Notes: generated by a model from the letters alone, not told the origin. A stretch of DNA of 64,000 bases from Synechococcus sp. PCC 6312 (GCF_000316685.1 NC_019680.1:311501-375500), one strand, 5' to 3'. Shown: positions 45,388-56,308, numbered from the stretch's first letter. Numbers and translations are program-made.

Positions 45388-47095
45388 ACTCGCTCCCGGA
45401 CAACGCCAAGTTACCGATGATCTGCCCCAACTCCTCGACATTCTCCCCCATTATTTGCAAGCCACCCTCCGAGACCACATCCATCGTGAAGATTTACTCG
45501 AAATAGTCCTGGATTTGGGCCGCCCACCCCAGGCCCGGTTTGTCAAAGGTTCCGAAGATTTAAGTCAAACCCCGGTCTCTCGGGAAGATTTAGAATATTG
45601 CGTCCAACGGGTGGGTCAGTTTAGTGGCGATAACCGGGCCGGAATTGAACGCACCTTGCATCGAATCAGTGCCATTCGCAATCGGCAAGGAACCATTATT
45701 GGCTTAACCTGTCGGGTCGGGCGGGCGGTTTTTGGCACCATTGGCTTAATTCGAGATTTAGTGGAAAGTGAACAGTCGATATTGCTCCTCGGCCGGCCGG
45801 GGGTGGGAAAAACCACAGCCTTACGAGAAATGGCCCGAGTCCTTGCCGATGATCTCCACAAACGGGTGGTCATTATTGATACCTCCAATGAAATTGCCGG
45901 TGACGGTGATATTCCCCATCCCGCGTTAGGTCGCGCCCGCCGGATGCAAGTGGCCCGGCCAGAACTCCAACATCAAGTCATGATTGAGGCGGTGGAAAAT
46001 CATATGCCTCAGGTGATTGTGATTGATGAAATTGGTACCGAACTCGAGGCTTTAGCGGCCCGAACCATTGCCGAACGGGGGGTACAACTGATTGGAACCG
46101 CCCACGGGAATCGCCTGGAAAACCTGATTAAAAATCCCACCCTTGCGGATTTAGTTGGGGGAATTCAGTCGGTAACATTAGGTGATGATGAAGCGCGGCG
46201 GCGGGGCACGCAAAAAAGTGTCTTAGAACGCAAAGCCCCGCCCACGTTTCCAATTGCGGTTGAAATGCTAGAGCGAGAACGCTGGGTGGTTCATGACAAT
46301 GTTGCAGAAACGGTGGATCAACTCCTGCGTGGTCATACCCCCAATCCCCAAACCCGCTCGGTGAATGAAAACGGAGAAGTTGTGATCACCCAGGCCCCGC
46401 CCGAAGCCAAAAAGCTTGAAATTAAAACAGTTCCCCTAGGTAGTGAGTGGAAAGAGAGTAATTGGCGCGCCAGTGGACAAATTTACCCATTACCGGCCAC
46501 CCCCTCAGAACGCAGCCGCCCGGACTACGAATTTGCCAGCCTTCTCGAACAATCCGAAACGCTCTCACCCCTTGGCCCCAATGGGGAAGAACTGCCCATC
46601 CATGTTTATCCCTATGCAGTGAGTCGGCATCACCTCGAGCAGGCAATCAACACCCTCAATTTACCGATTGTTGTTACCAAAGAAATTGACACGGCGGATG
46701 TGATTTTAACCTTGCGCTCCCACCTAAAAACCCAATCCAAACTGCGGCATCTCGCTCATTTACATCACATTCCCGTCCATACGATCAAAGCCAATAGTAT
46801 GGCCCAAATTGTCCGGGGATTGCAGCATTTATTGGGGATGGAGGAACCAAGTCCGGCGGATGGGGTGAATTTAGCCTTGTTTGCGCCCACGGGTAATGAT
46901 GATGAAATTGAAGCCTTGGAAGAAGCGCGCCTCGCTGTCGAGAAAATCGTCATTCCCAAAAAGCAACCCGTCGAACTTCTGCCCCGTTCTGCCAGTATTC
47001 GCCGGATTCAACATGAATTAATCGAGCATTACCGCTTGACCTCCCAAAGTTTCGGGGAAGAACCCTATCGGCGATTACGGATTTATCCGGCTTAG
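45380..47095 (+). CDS. ycf45: Ycf45-like AAA ATPase with R3H domain
   Basis: 571 residues. The N-terminal half resembles the sporulation ATPase SpoIIIAA, with Walker A LLGRPGVGKTTALREMARVL and Walker B VIVIDEIGTE. A linker of low conservation follows, then an Arg/His-rich module (RHHLEQAINTLNLPIVVTKE) and a C-terminal R3H single-strand nucleic acid binding domain (IRRIQHELIEHYRLTSQSFG; RLRIYPA). Function in cyanobacteria is unknown. The ATG lies inside the last codons of ldpA. Confidence 0.9.
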   Translation: MVELAPGQRQVTDDLPQLLDILPHYLQATLRDHIHREDLLEIVLDLGRPPQARFVKGSEDLSQTPVSREDLEYCVQRVGQFSGDNRAGIERTLHRISAIRNRQGTIIGLTCRVGRAVFGTIGLIRDLVESEQSILLLGRPGVGKTTALREMARVLADDLHKRVVIIDTSNEIAGDGDIPHPALGRARRMQVARPELQHQVMIEAVENHMPQVIVIDEIGTELEALAARTIAERGVQLIGTAHGNRLENLIKNPTLADLVGGIQSVTLGDDEARRRGTQKSVLERKAPPTFPIAVEMLERERWVVHDNVAETVDQLLRGHTPNPQTRSVNENGEVVITQAPPEAKKLEIKTVPLGSEWKESNWRASGQIYPLPATPSERSRPDYEFASLLEQSETLSPLGPNGEELPIHVYPYAVSRHHLEQAINTLNLPIVVTKEIDTADVILTLRSHLKTQSKLRHLAHLHHIPVHTIKANSMAQIVRGLQHLLGMEEPSPADGVNLALFAPTGNDDEIEALEEARLAVEKIVIPKKQPVELLPRSASIRRIQHELIEHYRLTSQSFGEEPYRRLRIYPA

Positions 47096-47112
47096 TTTTT
47101 GGAATAGTCGAC

Positions 47113-47765
47113 ATGATTACAACATCTACACTAAGTCAGTCGCAACTTAAAGGTGAACAACGGATCATTCTCCATGATTTGGCCTGGGATAACTATCAAC
47201 AACTCCTGCAATCACTCCCCGAAACTCGGAATCTTCGCCTTGCCTATGATCGCGGCACCTTAGAAATAACAATGCCCTTAGAAGCCCATGAATTTACACG
47301 GGAATTAATCAGTCTCTTTATCCGGGTTTTAGTGACCGAAATGGGGCTGAAGCTAAAACTCTGGGATCAACTACCCTCTCCCGCCCGGATTTAGCACGCG
47401 GGGTCGAACCGGATTGTGCCTATTACATTCAAAACCAGGCTAAGGTTGTCGGTCGTACAGTAAATTTATTGCAGGATCCGCCGCCAGATTTAGTGGTTGA
47501 AGTTGACTTTAGCCATAGTGACGTGAATAAAAACCAACTCTATGCCGCCTTGGGGATCCCTGAATTTTGGCGATATAACGGTCAAGAATGGCGAATTTTT
47601 CAACTGCAAGAGGATCAGTATATTGAGAGAGAAAACAGTCCTACTTTTCCGTGGGTTGCTAAGAACGATCTTTATAACTTTTTAACCCAGGCCCAGGCGG
47701 ATGAAGTGGCAGCAGAACAGGCCTGGCGAAACTTAGTCCAAAAACAGAGAGAGAGGCAAAAGTAG
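47113..47765 (+). pseudogene. Uma2 family gene broken by a single frameshift
   Basis: The first frame (47113-47394) gives the N-terminal half (LAWDNYQQLLQSLPETRNLR; YDRGTLEITMPLEAHEFTRE). The rest is in another frame: TLGSTTLSRPDLARGVEPDC, PPDLVVEVDFSHSDVNKNQL and YAALGIPEFWRYNGQEWRIF. Adding one base near 47350 (for example an extra A after CTGAA) rejoins them as a normal 217-residue Uma2 protein. Active-site regions are otherwise intact, so the break looks recent, or is a sequencing error. Confidence 0.85.
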
Positions 47766-47771
47766 AGTTTT

Positions 47772-47785
47772 GTATCACAGGCTAC
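47772..47785 (+). promoter_or_regulatory. NtcA box upstream of glnB
   Basis: GTA-TCACAGGC-TAC matches the palindromic NtcA consensus GTA-N8-TAC exactly. A weak -10 element (TAGATA at 47809 or TAGGGT at 47813) follows 23 to 27 bases later, near the spacing of NtcA-activated promoters. It lies 80 bases before the glnB start. NtcA activates nitrogen-scavenging genes, glnB among them, when 2-oxoglutarate is high. Confidence 0.8.
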
Positions 47786-47843
47786 ATGAATAGGGGAGGA
47801 GACGGTGATAGATAGGGTATAGGTGAGAATAGTTCCACGCTAG

Positions 47844-48203
<360 letters not shown>

Positions 48204-48242
48204 GGGGCTTTAGTTGTCGCCAGGCCCAGAGAGTCTTTAACC

Positions 48243-49115
48243 ATGCCAATTCGGGGCACAACGCAACTCTTGGGGGTGATTGGCTATCCCGTTAAGCATA
48301 GTCTTTCCCCCGTTATCCATAATGCTGCTTTAGAGTCCTTAGAGTTGGATTATGTTTACCTCCCCTTCTCCATTGCCCCTGGGGATTTGGAAACGGCCCT
48401 CTCTGGGATGTTAGTCATTGGTGTGCAGGGATTTAACATCACGATTCCCCACAAACAAGCGATCATTCCCTGCCTCAAGTCCGTATCTCCTCTGGTGGAT
48501 CAGGTGGGGGCGGTGAATACAGTCAAGCGGGAAGCCGGGGCCTGGATTGGCACAAATACAGACGTGGCTGGGTTTCTAGCTCCCTTACAGGCCCTAAATC
48601 TCAACTGGTCAAATCAAACGGGCCTGTTATTAGGCTGTGGAGGGGCAGCGCGGGCAGTTGTGGTTGCTTGTTGGCAGTTGGGCCTGGCAGAATTAACCGT
48701 CAGCGGCCGAGATTTGGCTAAGTTACAAGCATTTCAGGCCAGTTGGCAGGATATTCTTCCCCCCGGATTTCTCAAGGTGGTTCCCTGGGAAGGCTGGGCC
48801 AAGGAACTGGCAGCGGCGGCCCTCGTGGTAAACTCAACTCCCTTAGGGATGGCCCCTGAGATGAACCATTCCCCCCTTGCGCCTAAGGATTTAGACCAAC
48901 TGCCTGCTTCGGCAATTATTTATGACTTGATTTACACGCCAAACCCAACCCAATTACTGGCCTGGGGCCAAGAGCGGGGCTTAAAGACCATTGATGGCCT
49001 GGAAATGTTGATTCAGCAGGGGGCAGCGGCTTTTCAATGGTGGTTAGGACAACCGGCCCCAGTGGATGTGATGCGGGCCCAGGCCTGGGCTAGGTTATTT
49101 CCAGAAAAGTTATAG
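48243..49115 (+). CDS. aroE: Shikimate dehydrogenase (NADP+)
   Basis: 290 residues. Reduces 3-dehydroshikimate in aromatic amino acid synthesis. Substrate-binding SLSPVIHNAAL, the catalytic Lys in ITIPHKQAII, AVNTVKR and TNTDVAGF, and the cofactor loop LGCGGAARAVV are all present. Length is typical. It follows glnB by 39 bases and may be partly co-transcribed. Confidence 0.96.
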   Translation: MPIRGTTQLLGVIGYPVKHSLSPVIHNAALESLELDYVYLPFSIAPGDLETALSGMLVIGVQGFNITIPHKQAIIPCLKSVSPLVDQVGAVNTVKREAGAWIGTNTDVAGFLAPLQALNLNWSNQTGLLLGCGGAARAVVVACWQLGLAELTVSGRDLAKLQAFQASWQDILPPGFLKVVPWEGWAKELAAAALVVNSTPLGMAPEMNHSPLAPKDLDQLPASAIIYDLIYTPNPTQLLAWGQERGLKTIDGLEMLIQQGAAAFQWWLGQPAPVDVMRAQAWARLFPEKL

Positions 49116-49200
49116 GTTCAAGTTGATCCCTATAAAAATCCCCAAGACGAGTACCATCCTGAGGAGATCAAGGAATTAAAGTTTTCTTGAAAAATTTATC

Positions 49201-49590
<390 letters not shown>

Positions 49591-49704
49591 CTAGGGGAAA
49601 ATCTCCATTTTGGTAGAGATGGTCTGGGTTGTTTCCCAATGGTTTTTGCAAAGGGTTCCATTAGATATATTCAATTTACTTATCTATCTGTACCGGAGAC
49701 GCTC

Positions 49705-50358
49705 CTAATGGCGGTGGCGAGCGAGACGGCGATTAAATTCATAACTCATCTGCTCAAAAATGTCCCGCTGCAACCAAGGATAGTCACTCACCCACAGACG
49801 GTGGCGCGGCAGATAAATATCACTAATTTTCTCAATATCCTCTAGGTTGGCGCGACGGGAGAGAACAATGATCTCGGCTTGATCTCCAGGCCGGATGACT
49901 CGATGTTGAGGGCTGAGGCGGGCCTGGAGTTTGGTCTCAAAGCCTGTTTCATCGCCAATTTCTAAATTCAAGCGTCTTTCTCGCTTTTCAACGATTACCA
50001 ATTCTCCCCGTTGATCCACGGATTCTTCTTTCCCAATTAATTCTTCCGTGACATAAACGGACAAAACTTCCCCTTGCCAAAACCCACTGTAGGGATAGCG
50101 GCGATAGACCTGATTCCGGAAACTGGCAGATACCGCTGGCCACCACAACCAATACAAACCGGCCACCAAGCCAGCCACCAGTTGCACCCCATGGCCAACG
50201 TAACTGAGGGGAAACCAGACCGCAGCGACCCCCACCACGGAAAAAATCAATCGCCGCAGAAAGTCGGGAATCTTCCCCCAAACATGACGATATTGCCGAC
50301 CCGTGGCCACAGCCGGGATGAGTTGTTCAAATTTTTGGCGGGTGAGGGGTTTGAGCAT
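49705..50358 (-). CDS. Conserved cyanobacterial hypothetical membrane protein
   Basis: 217 residues. One or two membrane segments lie at about 36-75 (LIFSVVGVAAVWFPLSYVGH; LVAGLVAGLYWLWWPAVSAS). A soluble domain with charged beta strands follows (QRGELVIVEKRERRLNLEIG; RVIRPGDQAEIIVLSRRANL). It resembles proteins sometimes labelled phosphate ABC transporter permease in cyanobacterial genomes, but nothing in the sequence supports transport. Function unknown. Confidence 0.75.
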   Translation of the reverse strand: MLKPLTRQKFEQLIPAVATGRQYRHVWGKIPDFLRRLIFSVVGVAAVWFPLSYVGHGVQLVAGLVAGLYWLWWPAVSASFRNQVYRRYPYSGFWQGEVLSVYVTEELIGKEESVDQRGELVIVEKRERRLNLEIGDETGFETKLQARLSPQHRVIRPGDQAEIIVLSRRANLEDIEKISDIYLPRHRLWVSDYPWLQRDIFEQMSYEFNRRLARHRH

Positions 50359-50439
50359 GAAGCTAGAAAGGGGGAAGGGTCTGCCTCAATCTTAAAATCC
50401 CTAGGGTCATTTCATCGGGGCAACGGTGCTTTTTTAGGG

Positions 50440-52155
50440 TCAAGAGGTTGTCGGGGGACTAGGGGACGGAGAGGTTGATGGCTGCGGTTCCGGACTAGGC
50501 GTTGGCTGTGGTGCATCGGCATTAGACCCGGCCTGGAGTTGGGATTGAACTTGGCGGTGGGCATAAACCCCTTCATAGCCATAGCGATTATAGTTCTGCT
50601 GCTGAACAAGGTTTTCCAGGTATCGTAGCCGCTCCGGGGTGGCAGGATGGGTTGCAAACCAAGGTACAACCGTATTCCGTCCCCGATATTCCTGGTTGAG
50701 GAGATAGGTGAAATTAATCAAACCATCGGCCGCATAGCCACTCCGAGCCAGAATTCTGGTGCCAACAATATCCGCTTGACGCTCCATATCTCGACTAAAA
50801 CTCGTCACCGTCACCCCCGCCACATAGCCCCCAGCCGGAATCAAGCGAGCGATATTTAGGGCAGCAGTCCCTTGGGTTGCCAGTTGAAAGCCGTGGGACA
50901 AGACCGTGTGGGCAATTTCATGGCCTAAGAGTCCCGCTAACTCCGCCTCAGAATTAGATTTGAGGATTGCGCCAGAATTCACAAACACCTTGCCGCCAGG
51001 GAGAGCAAAGGCATTGAGTTGCGGATCATTAACCACAAAAAACTCATAATCAAATTCTGAACGCCCAGCGAGTCGAGCCAGTTTTTGGCCCAAATTATTG
51101 ATGTAGCTCACCACCTCAGGCTGTTCTACAAGCTTAAGTTGGCGCGTCAGTTGTTTAACGGCGGCTTCCCCAATGGCAGATTCTCCCTGCATGACCAGCA
51201 TCATGGTTTGTAACGTACTCAGGGACATAAATGGGCTACCTGTGACGGCAATTCCCACAGCTCCCGTGATCGCGCTGGCAATCAGACCCTCTTGAATTTT
51301 TCCTTGGAGGTTGCGTCGAAATCGTTGCATCCGTTCATCAGCAAGGGTACTAAACTCGCCGGCCTGGGGATGATTTGGGTTGACCACGAGAAATTGACGC
51401 GCCGTTAAAGCCGATTCGAGCCATTCTTTCCGTTGATCGTGGGCCAAAATTAGGGCGCGGGTAATGTCGGCCTGGTCGGGGTAGAGCGTGGCGGCCCGTT
51501 CCAAGATGGCTAGGGCCTGGCGAGGATTGCCTTGGGCTTCAAGATACTCGGCAAGTTTAAGGTGGGCGGGAATGAACTGGGGATAGGTTTCAACGAGGAG
51601 TTGCAGGGGAACGACTTTAGCACTGTAGAGTTGTCCTTCTGAACCCGCTAGGGCTTCGCGCCAGTACACTTGTCCGGCTGGGGGGAGCTGTCCAGGATTT
51701 TGAATCGGGGGAGATAAGGGAGGCGGACTGGCAAAATTACCTTTGGCTTGCCGATAAAGCTGAGTGGCTCCAGAGATATCTCCGGCTAAGTACAGTTTGT
51801 CTCCCTCCGCCAACAAATCATAGCGGGATTGATGATAGGTCTCAGCATCAGAGGTGGCCGCAGCGGGAACCGGATCACGGTCTAAGTTCGGGTGGCTGGC
51901 TGGGGGCATATCTGCGGGAGGTAGCCCGGACTCAAGAGAACTGGGTGGGGTGGGAGAGGGTTTGAGATCCTTAGCCGAGCCCTCGAGTGGAATCAATTGG
52001 GCTGTCATCAGGCGCGCTGGGTTGAGCACTGAGATTGGGTTGGCCTGGCTTGTGCCGGTAAATAGCAACGTTGCCAGGAATAGGGCAAGGAATCTACCCC
52101 AGGGGGAACGTTGGGGCCTGGTTAGGAATTGGGGAAAGCGGATTTGATAACGCAA
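50440..52155 (-). CDS. M48 family zinc metallopeptidase with TPR region, exported
   Basis: 571 residues. A signal peptide (GRFLALFLATLLFTGTSQAN) leads into a Pro-rich segment and TPR-like helices (about 110-280, AHLKLAEYLEAQGNPRQALA). The peptidase domain has the zinc site GLLGHEIAHTVLSHG and the third ligand in RDMERQADIVGTRILA. A Pro/Ser tail ends the protein. BepA-like M48 enzymes maintain outer-membrane proteins, and the TPR-peptidase combination suggests that role here, though the domain order is reversed compared with BepA. Confidence 0.88.
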   Translation of the reverse strand: MRYQIRFPQFLTRPQRSPWGRFLALFLATLLFTGTSQANPISVLNPARLMTAQLIPLEGSAKDLKPSPTPPSSLESGLPPADMPPASHPNLDRDPVPAAATSDAETYHQSRYDLLAEGDKLYLAGDISGATQLYRQAKGNFASPPPLSPPIQNPGQLPPAGQVYWREALAGSEGQLYSAKVVPLQLLVETYPQFIPAHLKLAEYLEAQGNPRQALAILERAATLYPDQADITRALILAHDQRKEWLESALTARQFLVVNPNHPQAGEFSTLADERMQRFRRNLQGKIQEGLIASAITGAVGIAVTGSPFMSLSTLQTMMLVMQGESAIGEAAVKQLTRQLKLVEQPEVVSYINNLGQKLARLAGRSEFDYEFFVVNDPQLNAFALPGGKVFVNSGAILKSNSEAELAGLLGHEIAHTVLSHGFQLATQGTAALNIARLIPAGGYVAGVTVTSFSRDMERQADIVGTRILARSGYAADGLINFTYLLNQEYRGRNTVVPWFATHPATPERLRYLENLVQQQNYNRYGYEGVYAHRQVQSQLQAGSNADAPQPTPSPEPQPSTSPSPSPPTTS

Positions 52156-52404
52156 TTGCGATGCCCTAACCTTTGGCGTGGCTCCAATATCAAGGAAATA
52201 CAGGTTGATTCAGGAGTAAATATCAAGATAGCCTTACCCAGTTCTAGCATCGGTCTAGAGCGAATCGCAGCATCTCGGGCTGATGAGTACTGGCCGTCCC
52301 AAACTGGAACAAGCGGTGTAACACTATATCGAATCATGGAATGCAGTCAAAACTAGCGCATTCCTGGGCACGGATTCATCTTGACTGCCTTCCTGGTTAG
52401 TGCC

Positions 52405-53604
52405 CTACCGTTGCCGACTGGCTTGGGTGGGTAAGGGAGCGGGTTGAACGGCAATACTCATGCTTTGACCCTGCCGCCGGACACTTAATTCTAAGGTCGA
52501 ACCCACAGAGGAATCTTCTACCACCTGTTGAACTTGATCTGCTTTGGTAACGGACTGACCATTGATGCTTTGGATCACATCACCGGCCTGGAGACCAGAG
52601 CGGGCGGCAGGGGAGTTAGGAATGACTTGGAAAATCAAGACCCCTTTATCATCCTGGACACGCACAGGGCTGTTGGGCGCACTATTTATCTGATCGCGCA
52701 TTTCAGGGGTGAGACTAGCCATGCGAATGCCTAAGAAGGGATGCTCAACCTTGCCATTAGCAATCAACTGGTTGGCAATCCGCTGGGCTGTTTTAATGGG
52801 AATCGCAAATCCCAGGCCCTGCGCGCCCCCAATAATTGCGGTATTCATCCCAATCACTTCCCCCTGTTGATTCAGGAGCGGGCCACCAGAGTTCCCAGGA
52901 TTGATGGCTGCATCCGTCTGAATAAAGCCAACCCGTTTATCTGGAACACCCACATCCCCACTGCTGCGTCCGGTTGCACTGATAATGCCAGCGGTGACGG
53001 TATTGTCTAGCCCCAAGGGATTTCCAATGGCAATGGCCCATTCCCCAGGCCGGAGTTGATCCGAATCCCCAATCCGGGAGATAGGCAGGTTTTCGGCTTC
53101 AATTTTTACGACTGCTACATCTGTAACCGTATCTTGCCCGAGGACTTTCCCTTCATAGTTGCGCCCATCCTTTAGTGTGACCGTCACCCGATCCGCTCCA
53201 TCAATCACATGAGCATTGGTGAGAATTACACCATCGGAGCTAATGATAAACCCAGAACCCGTGCCCCGCTCTACCCGTGTTGGGGGTTGATTTTGACGAG
53301 GTGCCCCAAAGAACTCTTGGAAAAAGGGATCGTTAAACACGCGAGGAGTACGGGCTTGAACCGTGCGAGAGGAATCAATCCGCACCACAGATGGGCCAAC
53401 TTTTTCAACCGCCTGAGCAATAAAGTTAATATCACCAGTCCCAGTAATTGGGGCAGAGAGTTGCGCGACAGAGGGTTGCACCAGGCCACTGCGAGATGGC
53501 AAAAATTGTCCCGTGAACAAAGTAGCGGTCGCGCCCAGGGCCATAAAGGAAAGGCAGGTAATGGAGCGATTGAAAACAGGGTGAGTTGCCATAGTTATTC
53601 GCAA
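52405..53604 (-). CDS. HtrA/Deg family serine protease with PDZ domain
   Basis: 399 residues. An N-terminal signal anchor ([20 protein letters not shown]), then the trypsin-like domain with the triad His in [15 protein letters not shown], Asp in [12 protein letters not shown] and Ser in [14 protein letters not shown]. One PDZ domain is C-terminal ([20 protein letters not shown]). Cyanobacterial HhoA/HhoB/HtrA proteins degrade damaged exported proteins; which one this corresponds to was not decided. Two Met starts (residues 1 and 5) are possible. Confidence 0.93.
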   Translation of the reverse strand: MRITMATHPVFNRSITCLSFMALGATATLFTGQFLPSRSGLVQPSVAQLSAPITGTGDINFIAQAVEKVGPSVVRIDSSRTVQARTPRVFNDPFFQEFFGAPRQNQPPTRVERGTGSGFIISSDGVILTNAHVIDGADRVTVTLKDGRNYEGKVLGQDTVTDVAVVKIEAENLPISRIGDSDQLRPGEWAIAIGNPLGLDNTVTAGIISATGRSSGDVGVPDKRVGFIQTDAAINPGNSGGPLLNQQGEVIGMNTAIIGGAQGLGFAIPIKTAQRIANQLIANGKVEHPFLGIRMASLTPEMRDQINSAPNSPVRVQDDKGVLIFQVIPNSPAARSGLQAGDVIQSINGQSVTKADQVQQVVEDSSVGSTLELSVRRQGQSMSIAVQPAPLPTQASRQR

Positions 53605-53780
53605 AGGAAAGGAATAGTTGATCGAATTACTGAGACTTGACGCAAAGCTGATGGTGTTGGTTCCCAGCCGAGAGATCTACCCACTTGTATTGATAATTAC
53701 TTCCCTGAGACTACTAGAATAAGAATATTATTGCCCTAGACTTGTAGATTCCTGAAAAATTGTCTGCTTTTCCTTTATTG

Positions 53781-54275
53781 ATGCCTGCCCTAAAACCAGT
53801 GAGTCGCTCAGCTAAAGTTAGACGATTTCCCTGGGGGGCTTTTTGTGCTGTGGTTTTAGCCTATCTGACCCTGGGGTTAAATTTGGCGAATGGTAATCCT
53901 GGCTGGAGTTTTTGGGAGCATTGCCTGGCTTCGATTTTGATTGTTATTTTGATCTTGGGCTTAGGGAATATTCTTCATACTTGGGGCCGGGGAAATTTGT
54001 TGCGCTTGGTTCAACTTGGGCCCCGTAGTGTCTTTACAATGTTTTATCTGAGTTCAATCGTTACCTTAGCCGTAGTTTCTCCCCTGGTTTTTGCCTTGAT
54101 CGGGATAATTGGCTCGACAGATACACTTTTACGCTTGGAAATGCGCGCCGTTGGTTATTCCCTGGCCCAAGTGTTTTTTGTTTTAATTCCCCTTGGCCTG
54201 GGCGGGATGTTACTTGGGTGGCTTTGTCATTACTTGATATCAACTAATAGTTTGGGACTGTTACTGAATGGCTAA
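53781..54275 (+). CDS. Hypothetical membrane protein (DUF3082-like length, family not recognised)
   Basis: 164 residues from the ATG at 53781; a TTG at 53760 is in frame. Four membrane segments: FCAVVLAYLTLGLNLANGNP, CLASILIVILILGLGNILHT, SVFTMFYLSSIVTLAVVSPL and QVFFVLIPLGLGGMLLGWLC. Many basic residues at the N-terminus set its topology. No functional motif is visible and the neighbours do not help. Confidence 0.7.
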   Translation: MPALKPVSRSAKVRRFPWGAFCAVVLAYLTLGLNLANGNPGWSFWEHCLASILIVILILGLGNILHTWGRGNLLRLVQLGPRSVFTMFYLSSIVTLAVVSPLVFALIGIIGSTDTLLRLEMRAVGYSLAQVFFVLIPLGLGGMLLGWLCHYLISTNSLGLLLNG

Positions 54276-54400
54276 GTGCTTATCCTGGTTTTCTATTAAA
54301 TTGCCCCCTTCCCAAAGATCAGGTCATGGCCTAGACTGTCAGGCAATGGTTAGGGGTTGTGCTTTGCTTTTGACCAGATTCCGCTCAGGAGAAATGCCCT

Positions 54401-54712
54401 ATGTTGCATCGTAAGCTCTACCAACTGTACACAGATGGCCAGGAGATTGGGGTATATCTGCGAGACCAACAACGCCTGATTGATCGGGCTCAGATTGTGG
54501 AAATTGAGGGAGATTTAGTCACCCTTCGCTATGAGACAGATGAAGAGGATGAGGTTTGCTCTTGGGAAGAAATGGTGCGCCTAGAAAGTATTGGGGCGAT
54601 TACCCGCAAATTAGCCTCTGTACCCCGTGGCTTTTCTGATCCTTTGGTCTCTGAGGATTGCCCAGAAGCCGAGCAACTACCTAAGCCTTCCCCAGAGGTC
54701 AATCCCGATTAG
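54401..54712 (+). CDS. Conserved cyanobacterial hypothetical protein (DUF6679-like)
   Basis: 103 residues, soluble and acidic. The sequence LHRKLYQLYTDGQEIGVYLR, VEIEGDLVTLRYETDEEDEV and CSWEEMVRLESIGAITRKLA is, as I recall, strongly conserved across cyanobacteria; the last 30 residues are not. A small beta-barrel fold is likely. Function unknown. Confidence 0.78.
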   Translation: MLHRKLYQLYTDGQEIGVYLRDQQRLIDRAQIVEIEGDLVTLRYETDEEDEVCSWEEMVRLESIGAITRKLASVPRGFSDPLVSEDCPEAEQLPKPSPEVNPD

Positions 54713-54736
54713 GTTCAACTCTGGAACAAGTTGGCC

Positions 54737-55900
54737 TCAGATATCTAGGGCGAGCATTCTCAAGGGCTGAAGGGTTTTGCCCCCTTTTCCTTGCAACAAG
54801 ACTCGCAATCCTCCCAGGCCCAGAGGGTCAATTAACTGTTGCAGGGCAGCCCGGCGGCGGAGGGCGTGATTGATGTCACCGGAGGTTTGGTTATTTTGCC
54901 GCAAACGCTCAGCCAATCCCAGGGACATTAACCAAGGGGCCTGATGGGTCAAAATCAGTGATCTTAAGCCCTGTTGCTCTCCCCAGCGTTCTAGGGTTGT
55001 GAAATCCACATGGGCGGTTAAATCCTGTTGTCCGAGATGGATATAGGGATTGTTGTGATGTCGGTGTTGGTAATAGGCTTGTAAGGTGCCATCGCTGCGG
55101 TTCGGGTGGTAATAGGTCGTTGCTGGGTAGCCGTAGTCAATAGTCAGAACAAACCCCTGGGCTAAGCGGTGCGCGACTGCAGTTAACCAATCGAGGGCGG
55201 CTAAATTCACTTCGGTGCGATACCCGTCTGGATAGGGTGGGGTTGTCAAATTCAAGCCAAGAAATTCAAAATAAGTGGCCAGGCCTGGGGTGGAGAGGGG
55301 GCCAAGTTCTTCTGTTAGTTGATTGTGGGACTCATTGAGTCGGACATAGATTTCCTGAAGTTCTCCCTGTTGCCAACAAACCCGGTGGACAGGCAAGGCA
55401 TCGACTAATTCATTGGATAAAAAACAGCCCACCACAGACTCTAGAGGGATATCCCCCCAATCCCGCCAGATAGCTCGATCAATCTCTGCCCAATTCCTGA
55501 GTTGATTTTTTTGGGTTTCCCGTAGCCTCTCGGAGCGTTCAATAATCACATAGCTCAAGGCCTGGTAAAAGTCGGGATACTCAGCCTGACAAAACCGCAA
55601 AATATCAGCCGCCAAAACCCCTTGCCCTGCTCCCATTTCCACAACTGTAAATAATGCGGGTTGGGCTAAGGCTTGCCACATCTGAACCAACTGGACGGCC
55701 ACTAATTCGCCAAAGTCCGGGCTAAGGTGCGGTGATGTCAAGTAATCCCCAGTTTTGCCCATTGGGGCCGAGTCGCGGTTGTAATAGCCAAATGTGGGAT
55801 CGTAGAGAACCCGCTCCATAAATTCCGCAAAGGTAACCCGTTGGTCTGGGGCAGAGAGCAAGGCCTGGGATAGAAAATCTGGCAGGGGTTTGGAGTTCAC
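54737..55900 (-). CDS. SAM-dependent methyltransferase, MidA/NDUFAF7 (DUF185) family
   Basis: 387 residues from a GTG that directly follows the stop codon of the pentapeptide gene. Family motifs: FMERVLYDPTFGYYNRD, GDYLTSPHLSPDFGELVAVQ, VVEMGAGQGVLAADILRF (SAM binding) and GCFLSNELVDALPVHRV. Eukaryotic NDUFAF7 dimethylates an Arg of complex I subunit NDUFS2, so a role on the NDH-1 complex is a reasonable inference. Confidence 0.9.
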   Translation of the reverse strand: MNSKPLPDFLSQALLSAPDQRVTFAEFMERVLYDPTFGYYNRDSAPMGKTGDYLTSPHLSPDFGELVAVQLVQMWQALAQPALFTVVEMGAGQGVLAADILRFCQAEYPDFYQALSYVIIERSERLRETQKNQLRNWAEIDRAIWRDWGDIPLESVVGCFLSNELVDALPVHRVCWQQGELQEIYVRLNESHNQLTEELGPLSTPGLATYFEFLGLNLTTPPYPDGYRTEVNLAALDWLTAVAHRLAQGFVLTIDYGYPATTYYHPNRSDGTLQAYYQHRHHNNPYIHLGQQDLTAHVDFTTLERWGEQQGLRSLILTHQAPWLMSLGLAERLRQNNQTSGDINHALRRRAALQQLIDPLGLGGLRVLLQGKGGKTLQPLRMLALDI

Positions 55901-56308
55901 TTAAGGAGATAAATGCCCATTGGGGAGAGTGGTGGCTTTCAGGGTGGCCTGGGAAAGGGTGGTTTGAGTCAGGATTGCCCCCCGCAGATTAGCCCGGCTC
56001 AGGTTGGCGCCTCGGAGTTGGACAGTCACTAACCGAGCATTGACTAAATTGGCTTCAATGAGCTTTGCTCCCCCCAGGTTCACGTTGGTCAAGGAAACAT
56101 TGTTTAAAGTTGCCCCGCTGAAGTCAATGCCCCTTAAATCCACATCCGCAAGGCTGACTCCACTTAGATCAATTCTTTGAAAATCACGTTTTCCCTGGCC
56201 ATAGGCTTGCACCAAATCAGTGGCTTTCTTCTGATTCAGCACAAAGGGCGCGTAACGCTCTAGGAAGTTGGGTTTAGCGGGGCCTGGGGTAGAACTGGGA
56301 TTGGACAT
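55901..56308 (-). CDS. Pentapeptide repeat protein
   Basis: 135 residues from the ATG at 56308 (upstream in-frame start at 56350 adds a hydrophobic stretch without similarity). Residues about 50-130 are tandem A(D/N)LxX pentapeptides (LSGVSLADVDLRGIDFSGAT; LRGANLSRANLRGAILTQTT), which fold into a right-handed beta helix. The N-terminal helix (VLNQKKATDLVQAYGQGKRD) is not of the repeat. The target is unknown. Coupled to the MidA-type gene. Confidence 0.9.
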   Translation of the reverse strand: MSNPSSTPGPAKPNFLERYAPFVLNQKKATDLVQAYGQGKRDFQRIDLSGVSLADVDLRGIDFSGATLNNVSLTNVNLGGAKLIEANLVNARLVTVQLRGANLSRANLRGAILTQTTLSQATLKATTLPNGHLSP

